Assembly: GCF_003952505.1 (NCBI RefSeq) | Contig: NZ_CP034450.1 | Span: forward strand, 4,340,001-4,404,000 | Origin: Mesorhizobium sp. M4B.F.Ca.ET.058.02.1.1 | Lineage (GTDB): Bacteria; Pseudomonadota; Alphaproteobacteria; Rhizobiales; Rhizobiaceae | Length of the DNA: 64,000 nucleotides | Direction: 5' to 3' | In this document: one piece after another, positions 53,075-61,916 of the stretch | Position numbering within the stretch: position 1 is the first letter of the stretch | How the letters are laid out: every line of letters begins with the position of its first letter | Made by a program: the position numbers and the translations under genes | Notes under the pieces: generated by a model | The model's input: only the letters and a program-made list of their open reading frames with translations | The model's database searches: none | What the model was told of the DNA's origin: nothing

Positions 53075-53238
53075 GGCAATGTCCTGTTCAGCCGGGACCT
53101 TAGCCTGTTCGCCCGGCCATTCACAGGGCCTGCCTGCAGGGCAGCGGGATGGCAGTGGAAGCTTTCCGGCCGGGTCATTTTCTTGCACGCGGATTGTGGT
53201 AATGCTTCGCGTGCAACTTCCGACGAGGGACCCAAATC

Positions 53239-53877
53239 ATGCTTGCCCAGAGCCTCTCTTCCCCCTCCATCTTCCGCCATCTGCCGGCCATTCTGATGAT
53301 GGCCATCGTGCTGCCGCTGCTTGCCGGCTGTGGCTACAACACCATCCCGACGGCGGAGGAAAACGCCAAGGCGGCCTGGAGCGAGGTGCTGAACCAGTAC
53401 CAGCGCCGCGCCGACTTGATCCCCAATCTGGTCGAGACGGTCAAGGGCTATGCTGCGCATGAGAAGGACACGCTGGACGCCGTGGTCGAGGCGCGCGCCA
53501 AGGCGACGCAGATCACGGTGACGCCGGAAACGCTGAAGGATCCCGAGGCCCTCAAGAAGTTCCAGGATGCCCAGGCCGGGCTGACCAGCGCGCTGTCGCG
53601 GCTGATCGCGGTGTCGGAAGCCTATCCCGACCTCAAGGCCAACCAGAACTTCCTGGCGCTGCAGGCGCAGCTCGAAGGCACCGAGAACCGCATTGCGGTG
53701 GCGCGCCGCGACTACATCCAGGCGGTCAAGGATTACAATTTGACGCTGAAGACCTTCCCGTCGGTGTTGTGGGCGACCTTCTGGTTCCGCAGCAACGAGC
53801 CCTTCGCTAACTTCACCGTGGAGGAAGACAAGATGCAGCCGCCGAAGGTCGATTTCGGCACGAAGCAGGGCGGTTGA
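53239..53877 (+). CDS. LemA-family protein
   Basis: The 212-residue protein has an N-terminal hydrophobic segment ending LLAGCGYN, a possible lipobox, then the LemA helical core: AAWSEVLNQYQRRADLIPNLV, VKGYAAHEKDTLDAVVEARA, and AVARRDYIQAVKDYN. LemA proteins are commonly encoded with TPM-domain proteins, as here. Role in envelope stress is suggested for the family but not proven. Confidence 0.94.
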   Translation: MLAQSLSSPSIFRHLPAILMMAIVLPLLAGCGYNTIPTAEENAKAAWSEVLNQYQRRADLIPNLVETVKGYAAHEKDTLDAVVEARAKATQITVTPETLKDPEALKKFQDAQAGLTSALSRLIAVSEAYPDLKANQNFLALQAQLEGTENRIAVARRDYIQAVKDYNLTLKTFPSVLWATFWFRSNEPFANFTVEEDKMQPPKVDFGTKQGG

Positions 53878-53920
53878 ACGACGAGTTAGTTTACCGAGCT
53901 TGCCAGCCTTGCGTTCCTTC

Positions 53921-54078
53921 GCGCCCCCCGCTGTCCTGCCGGACATCTCCCCCCCAGGGGGGAGATTGTTCGTCGCGTTCGCCTTCGCCATTCCCCAACG
54001 TCTGAAAGGGAGGGCTGGTGGTCGAGCCGTCAATCTTCCCCCAAGTGGGGGAGATGTCCGGCAGGATATAGGGGCGCG
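53921..54078. repeat. GC-rich palindrome between lemA and the first TPM gene
   Basis: CCTGCCGGACATCTCCCCCC pairs with GGGGGAGATGTCCGGCAGG, and GCGCCCCCCG pairs roughly with GGGGCGCGC outside. The right end lies only ~25 bp before the TTG start of the TPM gene, so it forms that gene's 5' leader. Confidence 0.75.
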
Positions 54079-54102
54079 CGCCAGAACGCCTTCGTTGGCG
54101 TC

Positions 54103-54891
54103 TTGCTGAGCTTCGTCTGCTTCCTCCTCCTCCCTCTCACCGCCTTCGCCGCCGATCTGCCCGCGCTCACCGGTCGCGTCGTCGACAATGCCGGTATCAT
54201 CGACGCTGGAACAAAAGCCGCGCTGACGAAAAAACTCGCCGATTTCGAGAAGAAGGGCTCCGACCAGATCGTCGTCGCAACCATCCCCAGCCTGGGTGGC
54301 GAGGAGATCGAGCCTTACGCCAACCGGCTGTTCCGGTTCTGGAAGCTCGGCCAGGCCAAGGAGAACAACGGTGTCCTGCTCGTGGTGGCGCCGAACGATC
54401 GCAGGATGCGCATCGAGGTCGGCTATGGGCTGGAAGGCACGTTGACCGACCTGCACACCAAGCTGATCATCGAGAACGACATGGTGCCGGCCTTCCGCGC
54501 CGGCGATTTCTCCGGAGGCATAACCAAGGCCGTCGACGACATGATCATGGTGCTGGAAGGCAATCCGGAGGAACTGGAGGCGCGCGGCAAGCGCAACGAG
54601 CAGGCGCCATTCAATTCAGACGATTTGTTCTTCTCGATCTTCATCGCAGTCTGGATCACCATCCTCGTTCTCAGCCTTGCCGCTTCCATCCTGCCACCGA
54701 TCTTCGGCCAGAGGATCGGCCCCGGCCGCTATCGCTGGCTAGGCATGACCTTCGAGCCCGGCAAGCGCTCGTCCAGCGGCGGCTGGTCCTCGGGGAGCTC
54801 CGGCGGTGGCTGGTCCTCGGGCGGCGGAGGCGGCGGATTCTCCGGTGGCGGCGGTTCGTCGGGCGGCGGTGGCTCCTCGGGAAGCTGGTGA
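54103..54891 (+). CDS. TPM-domain (YgcG-like) exported protein
   Basis: The 262-residue protein has a signal peptide (FVCFLLLPLTAFA), a TPM domain (LTGRVVDNAGIIDAGTKAAL; VATIPSLGGEEIEPYANRLF; RRMRIEVGYGLEGTLTD), a membrane helix (FIAVWITILVLSLAASI) and a Gly/Ser-rich tail with repeated GGWSSGGG units. TTG at 54103 is the only start in the open frame, with no good ribosome-binding site; the native start may have been displaced by the repeat upstream. Confidence 0.85.
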   Translation: MLSFVCFLLLPLTAFAADLPALTGRVVDNAGIIDAGTKAALTKKLADFEKKGSDQIVVATIPSLGGEEIEPYANRLFRFWKLGQAKENNGVLLVVAPNDRRMRIEVGYGLEGTLTDLHTKLIIENDMVPAFRAGDFSGGITKAVDDMIMVLEGNPEELEARGKRNEQAPFNSDDLFFSIFIAVWITILVLSLAASILPPIFGQRIGPGRYRWLGMTFEPGKRSSSGGWSSGSSGGGWSSGGGGGGFSGGGGSSGGGGSSGSW

Positions 54892-54896
54892 GACAC

Positions 54897-55534
54897 ATGG
54901 CGACACGACCGATCAGTCCGCAGGATCATGAGCGCATCGCCGAGGCGATCCGCGCCGCCGAGGCGAGGACCGACGGCGAGATCTACTGCGTCGTGGCGCA
55001 TGCCAGCGACGGCTATTTCTTTCCCGCCGCCTTCATGACGACGCTAGCCATGCTCGTCGCCACCCTTGCCGTCGCCTATGGGCTGGAGGCCTGGTGGCTG
55101 TCGATCCGCCTGCCGCATTTTGTTTTCGCCGAGCTCCTGGCGCTGGCCTCGGTGCTGGTGCTCTTGTGGGCGCTGCCCGGATTGCGCATCCATTTCGTGC
55201 CGCGCCACCTGCGTTACCAGGCGGCGCATCTCAACGCGGTCAAGCAGTTCCTTGCCCGCAACGTGCATCGCACCGCTGCGCGCACCGGCGTGCTGGTCTT
55301 CGTCTCGATCGCCGAGCGCTATGCCGAGGTGTCGCCGACAGCGGCATCAACAGCAAGGTCGGCCAGCATGTCTGGGACGGCGTGGTGCGCGACCTTACCG
55401 CGCATGCCGGCGACGACCGGCTCGCCGACGGGTTCATCAAGGCCGTCGAATCGGTTGGCGCGGTGCTGGCCGAACATTTCCCTGTCACAGCGGGCGATGC
55501 CAACGAGCTGGACGATCATCTCGTCGAGATTTGA
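54897..55534 (+). pseudogene. Second TPM-domain membrane protein, frameshifted
   Basis: The first ~145 codons (MATRPISPQDHERIAEAIRA; two membrane segments near residues 45-90; RTGVLVFVSIAERYAEV) continue the TPM family. At about 55330 the frame changes: the normal continuation VADSGINSKVGQHVWDGVV runs in the +1 frame to the stop at 55534. The site reads GAGGTGTCGCC where GAGGTGGTCGCC is expected, so one G is missing. The result is a frameshift or a sequencing error. It follows the first TPM gene by 5 nt. Confidence 0.85.
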
Positions 55535-55653
55535 GATTAGTCTTAAACCTGCGCTGAGCCCTCCCGCGCCCTGTTGTTCGCCTGTGCGAAAGCGCGGATG
55601 CCGTGGGCCGGACTCTTTGCAATCCGGCGATGCGGGTTTATGGTTAACCAATC

Positions 55654-56160
55654 ATGAACACGCTGACCATCGACATCAGGAAGGCCGAGCCGCGCGACGC
55701 GGCGGCCATCGCCGACGTGCATCAAGAGGCCTGGCGCGGCGCCTATTCCGGCATTATTCCGCACCGCACGCTGACCTCGATGATCAACCGCCGCGGCGCC
55801 GACTGGTGGGCGAACGCGATTCGCCGCGCCGCCACCGTGCTGGTGGTGGAGATTGGCGGCACGATCGCCGGCTACGCCACGATCGGCAAGAATCGCGCCC
55901 GTGAACTCCGCCAGCAGGGCGAGATCTACGAGCTTTATCTGCGCCCGGAATACCAAGGCATCGGGCTCGGCAGCCGGCTGTTCAGCGCGGCCCGCGCGCG
56001 CCTAGCCGACCACGGCCTGCGCGGCATGGTGGTTTGGGCGCTTGAGGACAACCAGAACGCGCTCGCTTTCTATGCTGGCGCCGGCGGCCGCGACATCGCC
56101 GAAGGCGTCGAGATATTCGAGCAAAAGGCGCTGAAGAAGGTCGCCTTCGTCTGGGAATGA
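55654..56160 (+). CDS. GNAT-family N-acetyltransferase
   Basis: The 168-residue protein has IADVHQEAWRGAYSGIIP, VLVVEIGGTIAGYATIG and IYELYLRPEYQGIGLGSRLFSAA (acetyl-CoA-binding Q/RxxGxG loop). ALEDNQNALAFYAGAGG follows, also typical. The acceptor substrate is unknown. Monocistronic by position. Confidence 0.93.
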   Translation: MNTLTIDIRKAEPRDAAAIADVHQEAWRGAYSGIIPHRTLTSMINRRGADWWANAIRRAATVLVVEIGGTIAGYATIGKNRARELRQQGEIYELYLRPEYQGIGLGSRLFSAARARLADHGLRGMVVWALEDNQNALAFYAGAGGRDIAEGVEIFEQKALKKVAFVWE

Positions 56161-56264
56161 ACGCCCGCGTTTCGGCGTTGTTATTCTCCCCGCACGATTC
56201 GCCGCATTGCACCATGACGCGTCCGCCGCTATCGGTCTGACAAATCGAGAGAGGGATTTGAGTT

Positions 56265-56807
56265 ATGCGCATCGAAGCGATTGCCACCGGGAAGAACCCG
56301 CCGGAAGACGTCAACGTCATCATCGAAGTGCCGATCGGCGGCGAGCCGATCAAGTATGAGATGGACAAGGAGGCCGGCACGCTGTTTGTCGACCGCTTCC
56401 TGCATACCTCGATGCGCTATCCCGGCAATTACGGCTTCGTGCCGCACACGCTGTCGGGCGACGGCGATCCGATCGACGTGCTGGTCTGCAATACGCGCGC
56501 GCTGGTGCCGGGCTGCGTCATCAATGTGCGGCCGATCGGCGTGCTGATCATGGAAGACAATGCCGGCCAGGACGAGAAGGTGATCGCCGTCCCGTCGCCG
56601 AAGCTGACGCTGCGCTACGAGAACGTCACCGAGTACACGCATCTGCCCGAGATCACGCGTGATCAGGTGCAGCACTTCTTCGAGCACTACAAGGATCTCG
56701 AGCCCGGCAAATGGGTCAAGATCGAGGGCTGGCACGATTCCAAATACGCCAAGAAGATGATCGTCGAGGCAATCGAACGGGCGAAGGTGGCGAAGGCGGC
56801 GAAGTAG
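56265..56807 (+). CDS. ppa: Inorganic pyrophosphatase (family I)
   Basis: The 180-residue enzyme hydrolyses pyrophosphate. It has [37 protein letters not shown] and the metal-binding core [12 protein letters not shown] (Asp ligands), then [19 protein letters not shown]. Length fits the bacterial family. GAGAGAGGG precedes the ATG. Confidence 0.98.
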   Translation: MRIEAIATGKNPPEDVNVIIEVPIGGEPIKYEMDKEAGTLFVDRFLHTSMRYPGNYGFVPHTLSGDGDPIDVLVCNTRALVPGCVINVRPIGVLIMEDNAGQDEKVIAVPSPKLTLRYENVTEYTHLPEITRDQVQHFFEHYKDLEPGKWVKIEGWHDSKYAKKMIVEAIERAKVAKAAK

Positions 56808-56814
56808 TCTCGGC

Positions 56815-57405
56815 TCAGTTATCCACCCGGCCGAAGTCCGGCACGCTGCCGATCACCTCGCGCTTGTCCTTGCCGCAGGCGAAGCCTTTCGCCTTCTCGT
56901 CGGCGAGCTTGCGCGCCTGGTCGTTGGCCTGCGGGTTGCCGGTGGCCAGCACCAGCCCGATGGTGCAGCCCTGCTGGGTGTCCGGCTGGGCCACCTTGGC
57001 GACGACCAGCACCTGGGTCGGCTTGTTCTCGTCATCGGGATTGCTGACCTCGCGGCGGTGGATGACGGCGAAGGGGATGGCGACGTCGCCGTTGGTCTCG
57101 ATGCGCCATTCCACCTTGGGCCCGGCCGTGTTGAGGCCGGAGAAGCTTTCCCAGACCGAGGTCATGTCGCCGGACGGGAACCCGTAGAACAGCGATTCGC
57201 GGGCATCGTCGTAGCCGATCAGCACGGGGTAGCCGCGATAGCCGGAGCAGGCGAGGCTCGCCCAATCGCCTTCGCCCTCGGCCGCCTGCGCATAGGTTAC
57301 GCAATCCCTCTCCCAGTCCAGATCGGTGTAGGCGCTGGATATGTCGCCGGCATGGGCCGCCTGGCAGAGACCGGCGAGGGCAAGCGGGATCAGAGGCGCA
57401 CGCAT
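56815..57405 (-). CDS. Secreted protein of unknown function (196 aa)
   Basis: A signal peptide (IPLALAGLCQAAHA) leads a ~180-residue domain with four cysteines (CVTYAQ, LACSGYRG, GCTIGLVL, FACGKDKRE), likely two disulfides in the periplasm. YPVLIGYDDARESLFYG and VEWRIETNGDVAIPFAVI suggest a beta-rich fold. The pattern is reminiscent of rhizobial periplasmic unknowns, but I cannot name the family. Confidence 0.7.
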   Translation of the reverse strand: MRAPLIPLALAGLCQAAHAGDISSAYTDLDWERDCVTYAQAAEGEGDWASLACSGYRGYPVLIGYDDARESLFYGFPSGDMTSVWESFSGLNTAGPKVEWRIETNGDVAIPFAVIHRREVSNPDDENKPTQVLVVAKVAQPDTQQGCTIGLVLATGNPQANDQARKLADEKAKGFACGKDKREVIGSVPDFGRVDN

Positions 57406-57450
57406 GGCGGACAACTCCGTTTCGAGTTGCCGGGAGCGTACCGCCAATCG

Positions 57451-58068
57451 CTATTTCTTCAAGCTGGCTTCGATCAGCAAATCGGCGTTGCGGGCGACCG
57501 ACGCCGCCGGTCCGCCGAGGCCGAACAGCTGGCCGCTGATATAGGCGCCCTCGATCAGCAGCAGCAGGCCGTCGCCAAGCGTGTCGGCATCGGCGGCGCC
57601 CATTGCGGCCGCCATGGCGCGCAGGCGGCGGCGCAGTTCCTGCTTGTTGGTCTCACTGACGATGCGCGCCGGATGACTGTGATCGGGATATTCCACCGCC
57701 GCATTGGTCATGCCGCAGCCGCGATAGTCGGGTTTTTGCGTGCGCTTGCCGACGCGGGTGAGGAAAGCCACGATCTGCGCGCGCGGGTCGCCCGGATGCG
57801 CATCGACAGCCTCGTCGAAGCGCTCCCAGAATTCGAGATCGTATTTGCGCAGATAGGAGGCGGCGAGTTCGTCCTTGGAGGGAAAGCTGCGGTAGAGGCT
57901 GGGCTTGGTGACGCCGGCGCGCTTGACGATCTCGTCGACGCCGATCGCTCTTATGCCTTCGCGGTAGAACAGGTCGCGCGCCACGTCGAGAATCTTGTCG
58001 GCGGCCTTCGGACGCGCTGGCGCGTGATCCCCGCTGATGGATGCTTCAATTTTTTTGTCCGGTGGCAT
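57451..58068 (-). CDS. TetR/AcrR-family transcriptional regulator
   Basis: The 205-residue protein has the TetR helix-turn-helix (KILDVARDLFYREGIRAIGV; DEIVKRAGVTKPSLYRSF; SKDELAASYLRKY) and a ligand-binding domain with RGCGMTNAAVEYPD, typical of the YcdC/TetR_C_7-like group. Divergent from the MFS gene, with a double operator between them; it should repress that exporter and itself. Confidence 0.94.
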   Translation of the reverse strand: MPPDKKIEASISGDHAPARPKAADKILDVARDLFYREGIRAIGVDEIVKRAGVTKPSLYRSFPSKDELAASYLRKYDLEFWERFDEAVDAHPGDPRAQIVAFLTRVGKRTQKPDYRGCGMTNAAVEYPDHSHPARIVSETNKQELRRRLRAMAAAMGAADADTLGDGLLLLIEGAYISGQLFGLGGPAASVARNADLLIEASLKK

Positions 58069-58088
58069 GCCACGACTCGCTTGACAAT

Positions 58089-58145
58089 GTTACTGACCGG
58101 TACGTATTCATAGCCCCATCCAATTGCAACGTACCGGTCAGTAAC
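58089..58145. promoter_or_regulatory. Double TetR operator with promoter
   Basis: GTTACTGACCGGTACGT (58089-58105) and ACGTACCGGTCAGTAAC (58129-58145) are perfect 17 bp inverted repeats. Each arm contains the ACCGGT palindrome. A TTGACA at 58081-58086 and TATTCA at 58105-58110 lie 18 bp apart as a likely promoter to the right. The right arm ends directly before the MFS ATG. Confidence 0.9.
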
Positions 58146-59429
58146 ATGATAGCTCAGTCTCGTCCGTTTGGCCAGCGCTACGCTTTCGTCGTGGTCGGCG
58201 TTATCTTTCTTTGCCTGCTGATCGCGGCCGGGCTTCGTTCGGCGCCGTCGGTGATGATGCTGCCGCTGGAGGAGAGTCTTGGCTGGCGGCGCGACGTGGT
58301 CTCGCTGGCTGCCGCGATCGGCATCTTCCTCTATGGCCTGACCGGGCCGTTCGCGGCAGCCCTGATGGAGCGGATCGGGCTGCGCCGCACGCTGCTAATT
58401 TCGTTGCTGGTGATGTCGGGCTCGACGGCGCTCAGCCTGCTGATGACCAAGCCGTGGCATCTGCTGATCACCTGGGGCGTGCTTTCCGGCATCGGCTCGG
58501 GTGCGGTCGCAACCGTCCTCGGCGCCACCATCGTCAATCGCTGGTTCAAGACCAATCGCGGCCTGGTGATGGGGCTGATGTCGGCTTCGAGCGCCACCGG
58601 CCTGCTTGTCTTCCTGCCGTTGCTCGCCTCGCTGGCGCAGGCGGGTGGCTGGAAGCCGGTCGCCATCGCCATCGCGATCGCCACCGCCGCCCTGGTGCCG
58701 GTGGTGTGGCTGCTGGTGCCGGAGCGTCCGGCCTCGATCGGCCAGGTGCGCTATGGCGCCGATCCGGATGACGTGCCGCCGGTATCGCCCGCCTCGCAGG
58801 GCAATTTTCTGGCGCACACGCTCAGCACGTTGCGCCGCGCCGCCGGCACGCGGGTGTTCTGGTACCTGTTCGCCACCTTCTTCATCTGCGGCTTCACCAC
58901 CAACGGGCTGGTCGGCACGCATCTCATCGCCTTCTGCGGCGACATGGGCATCGGCGAGGTGCAGGCGGCCGGCCTGTTGTCGATGATGGGCATCTTCGAC
59001 CTGATCGGCACGACGCTGTCGGGCTGGCTCACCGACCGCTTCGACCCGCGCAAGCTGCTCGGCGTCTACTATGCCATCCGCGGCCTGTCGCTGATCTACC
59101 TGCCCTATTCCGGCTTCTCGGCGGTCAGCCTGATCATTTTCGCCGTGCTCTATGGGCTCGACTGGATCGCCACCGTGCCGCCGACGCTGAGGCTCGCCAA
59201 CGAGGCCTTCGGCGACCGCAGCGGGCCGATCGTGTTCGGCTGGATCGTCGCTGGCCACCAGGTCGGCGCGGCGGCGGCCGCGGCGTTCGGCGGCACGATG
59301 CGCGAGCTGCAGGGCAATTACGAGCTGGCCTTCCTGATCGCCGGCATGACGGGCATCGCGGCGGCCTGCATCTCGCTCTTGATCAACACGAGCAAGCCGG
59401 CCTTCGAGCCGGAGCCGCAGCCGGCGTAG
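58146..59429 (+). CDS. MFS transporter controlled by the adjacent TetR
   Basis: The 427-residue protein has twelve hydrophobic segments. Landmarks are GVIFLCLLIAAGLRSAPSVM, LYGLTGPFAAALMERIGLRR (loop 2-3 region), GSGAVATVLGATIVNRWF, FFICGFTTNGLVGTH and GWLTDRFDPRKLL. It resembles the MFS_1 group with OFA-like or sugar/monocarboxylate members. No ribosome-binding site is visible before the ATG, which directly follows the operator. The substrate is unknown. Confidence 0.9.
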   Translation: MIAQSRPFGQRYAFVVVGVIFLCLLIAAGLRSAPSVMMLPLEESLGWRRDVVSLAAAIGIFLYGLTGPFAAALMERIGLRRTLLISLLVMSGSTALSLLMTKPWHLLITWGVLSGIGSGAVATVLGATIVNRWFKTNRGLVMGLMSASSATGLLVFLPLLASLAQAGGWKPVAIAIAIATAALVPVVWLLVPERPASIGQVRYGADPDDVPPVSPASQGNFLAHTLSTLRRAAGTRVFWYLFATFFICGFTTNGLVGTHLIAFCGDMGIGEVQAAGLLSMMGIFDLIGTTLSGWLTDRFDPRKLLGVYYAIRGLSLIYLPYSGFSAVSLIIFAVLYGLDWIATVPPTLRLANEAFGDRSGPIVFGWIVAGHQVGAAAAAAFGGTMRELQGNYELAFLIAGMTGIAAACISLLINTSKPAFEPEPQPA

Positions 59430-59439
59430 GACACGACTG

Positions 59440-59586
59440 CCCCTTCTCCTCTTGTGGGAGAAGGTGTCGCCGAAGGCGACGGATGAGGGGTGTTCCAGAG
59501 GACACCGACGTCCCATTCCTTCCAGTACCCCTCATTCGTCTCGGCGCTATCGCGCCGATCCACCTTCTCCCACAGGGGGAGAAGGT
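59440..59586. repeat. Palindromic intergenic repeat
   Basis: TTGTGGGAGAAGGTG pairs with CACCTTCTCCCACA, with GGATGAGGGGT and ACCCCTCATTC inside. Same design as the other GC-rich repeats in the window, and situated right after the MFS stop. Confidence 0.7.
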
Positions 59587-59691
59587 AAAGACACCTGTTG
59601 GTTGTCAGAAAAACTTCATGGTTCCGAGATGCGCCTGAAACATTGAGGCGGGAGCTTGGCGGTCCCGTTCAATGCCATCCCGGAGACAGCC

Positions 59692-61266
59692 ATGAACAAG
59701 ATCTCGATGACCCGCCGCGCCTTCGTCACCTCGGCGAGCGCGTTCGGCCTGGTCGGCACCTCGGGCCTCGCGCTGCCCTATTATTCGCGCGCCAGCCAGC
59801 GTCCGGCCTTCACCCATGGCGTCCAGTCGGGCGACGTCGATGCTGGAAGCGGCATGGTGTGGACGCGCACGGACCGCCCGGCGCGGGTGATGTTCGAAGT
59901 CTCGTCGACGGAGAGCTTCGCCAACGCGACCAGGCTCGCGCCGCTCGATACGTCGCCGGCCAGCGACTACACGGTGAAGCGGCTGCTCACCGATCTCGCC
60001 GCCGACCAGGACATCTTCTACCGCATGACGGCCGCCGATCTCGCCGACGTCAACGCCGTCTCCGAGCCGATCGTCGGCCGGTTCCGCACTGCGCCGGCCT
60101 CCAAGCGCGACATTCGCTTCGCCTGGTCGGGCGACACCGCCGGCCAGGGCTGGGGCATCGACGAGACCGGCATGAAGACCTACGCCACCATCGGTAAGCA
60201 CACGCCCGATTTCTTCCTGCACTCCGGCGACACGATCTATGCCGACGGCGTGATGAAGGATGAGGTCGACCTGCCCGGCGGCGGCAAATGGAAGAACGCC
60301 GTGCTGATCGACGAGAAGCGCAAGGTGGCGCAGACGCTCGACGAATACCGGGCGCAGTGGAAATACAACATGATGGACAAGAACGTGCTGGGCCTCTCCG
60401 CCATCTGCCCGACCTTCTACCAGTGGGACGACCACGAGGTCGTCAACAACTGGTCGGATTCGAAGGACCTCAGCAGTGACGACCGCTATTCGGAAAAATC
60501 CATCCATGTGCTGGCGGCGCGCGCGGCGCGCGCCTTCCACGAGATGACGACGATCCGCTATGAGCCGGCCGAGCCAGGCCGCGTCTACCGCAAGATCGCC
60601 TACGGGCCGCTGCTCGACGTGTTCTTCCTGGACTTGCGCTCCTATCGCGGCCCGAACGGCCCGGACATGCAGGACACGATGACGCCGGAATCGCGCATGC
60701 TGGGCGAGCAGCAGACCAAGTGGCTGAAACGCGAGCTGACCAATTCAAGGGCGACCTGGAAGATCATCGCCGCCGACATGCCGCTTGGCCTCGTCGTCTG
60801 GAATGACGGCACCAAGAAAGTGGGCGCAGAGGCCGTCAGCAACGGCGACAACGGCCTGCCCAAAGGGCGCGAACTCGAGATCGCCGATCTGCTGCGCTAC
60901 ATCAAGAATGCCGGCATCAGCAACACGGTGTGGCTGACGGCCGACGTCCACTACACGGCCGCGCACTACTACAACCCCGACAAGGCGCAGTTCCAGGACT
61001 TCAATCCGTTCTGGGAATTCGTCTCAGGCCCGATCCATGCCGGCACGTTCGGGCCCAACGATTTCGACATGACCTTCGGACCGGAGCTGAAGTTCATCAA
61101 GGCGCCGACCGCCGAGCAGGGCCAGAACCTGCCGCCGTCGGCCGGCCTGCAGTTCTTCGGCCTGGTCGACATCTCAGGCGCCACCGAGCAGCTGACGGTG
61201 CGGCTGATGGATCGCGACGACAATGAGCTCTACAAGGTGACGCTCGATCCGGTGCGCTCGGCTTAG
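59692..61266 (+). CDS. PhoD-type alkaline phosphatase/phosphodiesterase
   Basis: The 524-residue protein has a Tat signal (TRRAFVTSASAFGLVG). The PhoD N-terminal domain follows (THGVQSGDVDAGSGMVWTR), then the metallophosphatase core: FAWSGDTAGQGWG, FFLHSGDTIYADG, YQWDDHEVVNNW and LTADVHYTAAHYY. These Asp, Asn and His residues bind Ca/Fe in PhoD. It should release phosphate from phosphodiesters in the periplasm. GGAGAC precedes the ATG. Confidence 0.94.
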   Translation: MNKISMTRRAFVTSASAFGLVGTSGLALPYYSRASQRPAFTHGVQSGDVDAGSGMVWTRTDRPARVMFEVSSTESFANATRLAPLDTSPASDYTVKRLLTDLAADQDIFYRMTAADLADVNAVSEPIVGRFRTAPASKRDIRFAWSGDTAGQGWGIDETGMKTYATIGKHTPDFFLHSGDTIYADGVMKDEVDLPGGGKWKNAVLIDEKRKVAQTLDEYRAQWKYNMMDKNVLGLSAICPTFYQWDDHEVVNNWSDSKDLSSDDRYSEKSIHVLAARAARAFHEMTTIRYEPAEPGRVYRKIAYGPLLDVFFLDLRSYRGPNGPDMQDTMTPESRMLGEQQTKWLKRELTNSRATWKIIAADMPLGLVVWNDGTKKVGAEAVSNGDNGLPKGRELEIADLLRYIKNAGISNTVWLTADVHYTAAHYYNPDKAQFQDFNPFWEFVSGPIHAGTFGPNDFDMTFGPELKFIKAPTAEQGQNLPPSAGLQFFGLVDISGATEQLTVRLMDRDDNELYKVTLDPVRSA

Positions 61267-61410
61267 GAGACTGTTGGAAATTCTACTCCGGCGGCCATCT
61301 GCTGGCGTTTTCTGCGCTTCCGGTGCTCACGGACCCAAATTGTCCGCTCCGCTCCGGTTCTCGAAACCACCACCATATGACTCGCCGGAGCGAATTTCGA
61401 AACAGTCTCC
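61266..61410. repeat. MITE-like 145 bp imperfect palindrome, copy 3
   Basis: Outer arms GGAGACTGTT and AACAGTCTCC pair perfectly, as do CTCCGGCG and CGCCGGAG inside. The core TTCTGCGCTTCCGGTGCTCA and CTCCGCTCCGGTTCTCG matches copies 1 and 2. The left arm touches the last base of the PhoD stop codon. Confidence 0.8.
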
Positions 61411-61436
61411 AGGAGGACGACCGCGACCGCTGGCCG

Positions 61437-61715
61437 TCAGTCCGGATAGCAGACAGCGGGAATCTTCGGCCAAACGGCGCTGTCGCAGCCGGCATCCTTC
61501 TGTCGCTGCTTGAAAGCGGCGCTGACGGCGCCGGTCACCACCGGGTCGACGCCATCGGGGGCGTCGGCGAACATCTGCTCGGCCGTCTGCGTATCGGCGG
61601 GCAAAGCCGGATTTCCCTTGAGCGTCGCGGCGGACTGCGCCCCGCCAACCGCCAGCAGAACGGCAAGCGTTGCCCATGCCACGGTTGGACGCAATCTGGT
61701 GAGTTGATCGGTCAT
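61437..61715 (-). CDS. Small secreted protein (92 aa)
   Basis: A signal peptide (TVAWATLAVLLAVGGAQSA) leads a ~65-residue mature domain ending AGCDSAVWPKIPAVCYPD, with two Cys near the end that could pair. Such short secreted proteins with a C-terminal Cys pair are common in rhizobia; function unknown. ATG at 61715. Confidence 0.75.
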   Translation of the reverse strand: MTDQLTRLRPTVAWATLAVLLAVGGAQSAATLKGNPALPADTQTAEQMFADAPDGVDPVVTGAVSAAFKQRQKDAGCDSAVWPKIPAVCYPD

Positions 61716-61916
61716 GGGAATCGAACTGCCTGGACCCCGAAAGGTTCCGCCCTGGTGAATTGATACATTTGACGCAAAGACGCTTAACAATTGGTAACCA
61801 CATATTTGGGTACGAGCCTCCCCTTTCGCAAATGCGAAAAACCCTGTATGAGCCGCGCAACCGAAAAAGGCGGCGCCTCTGGGCCTGCTGCCCGCAACGC
61901 TCCCGAGACCAGACAC

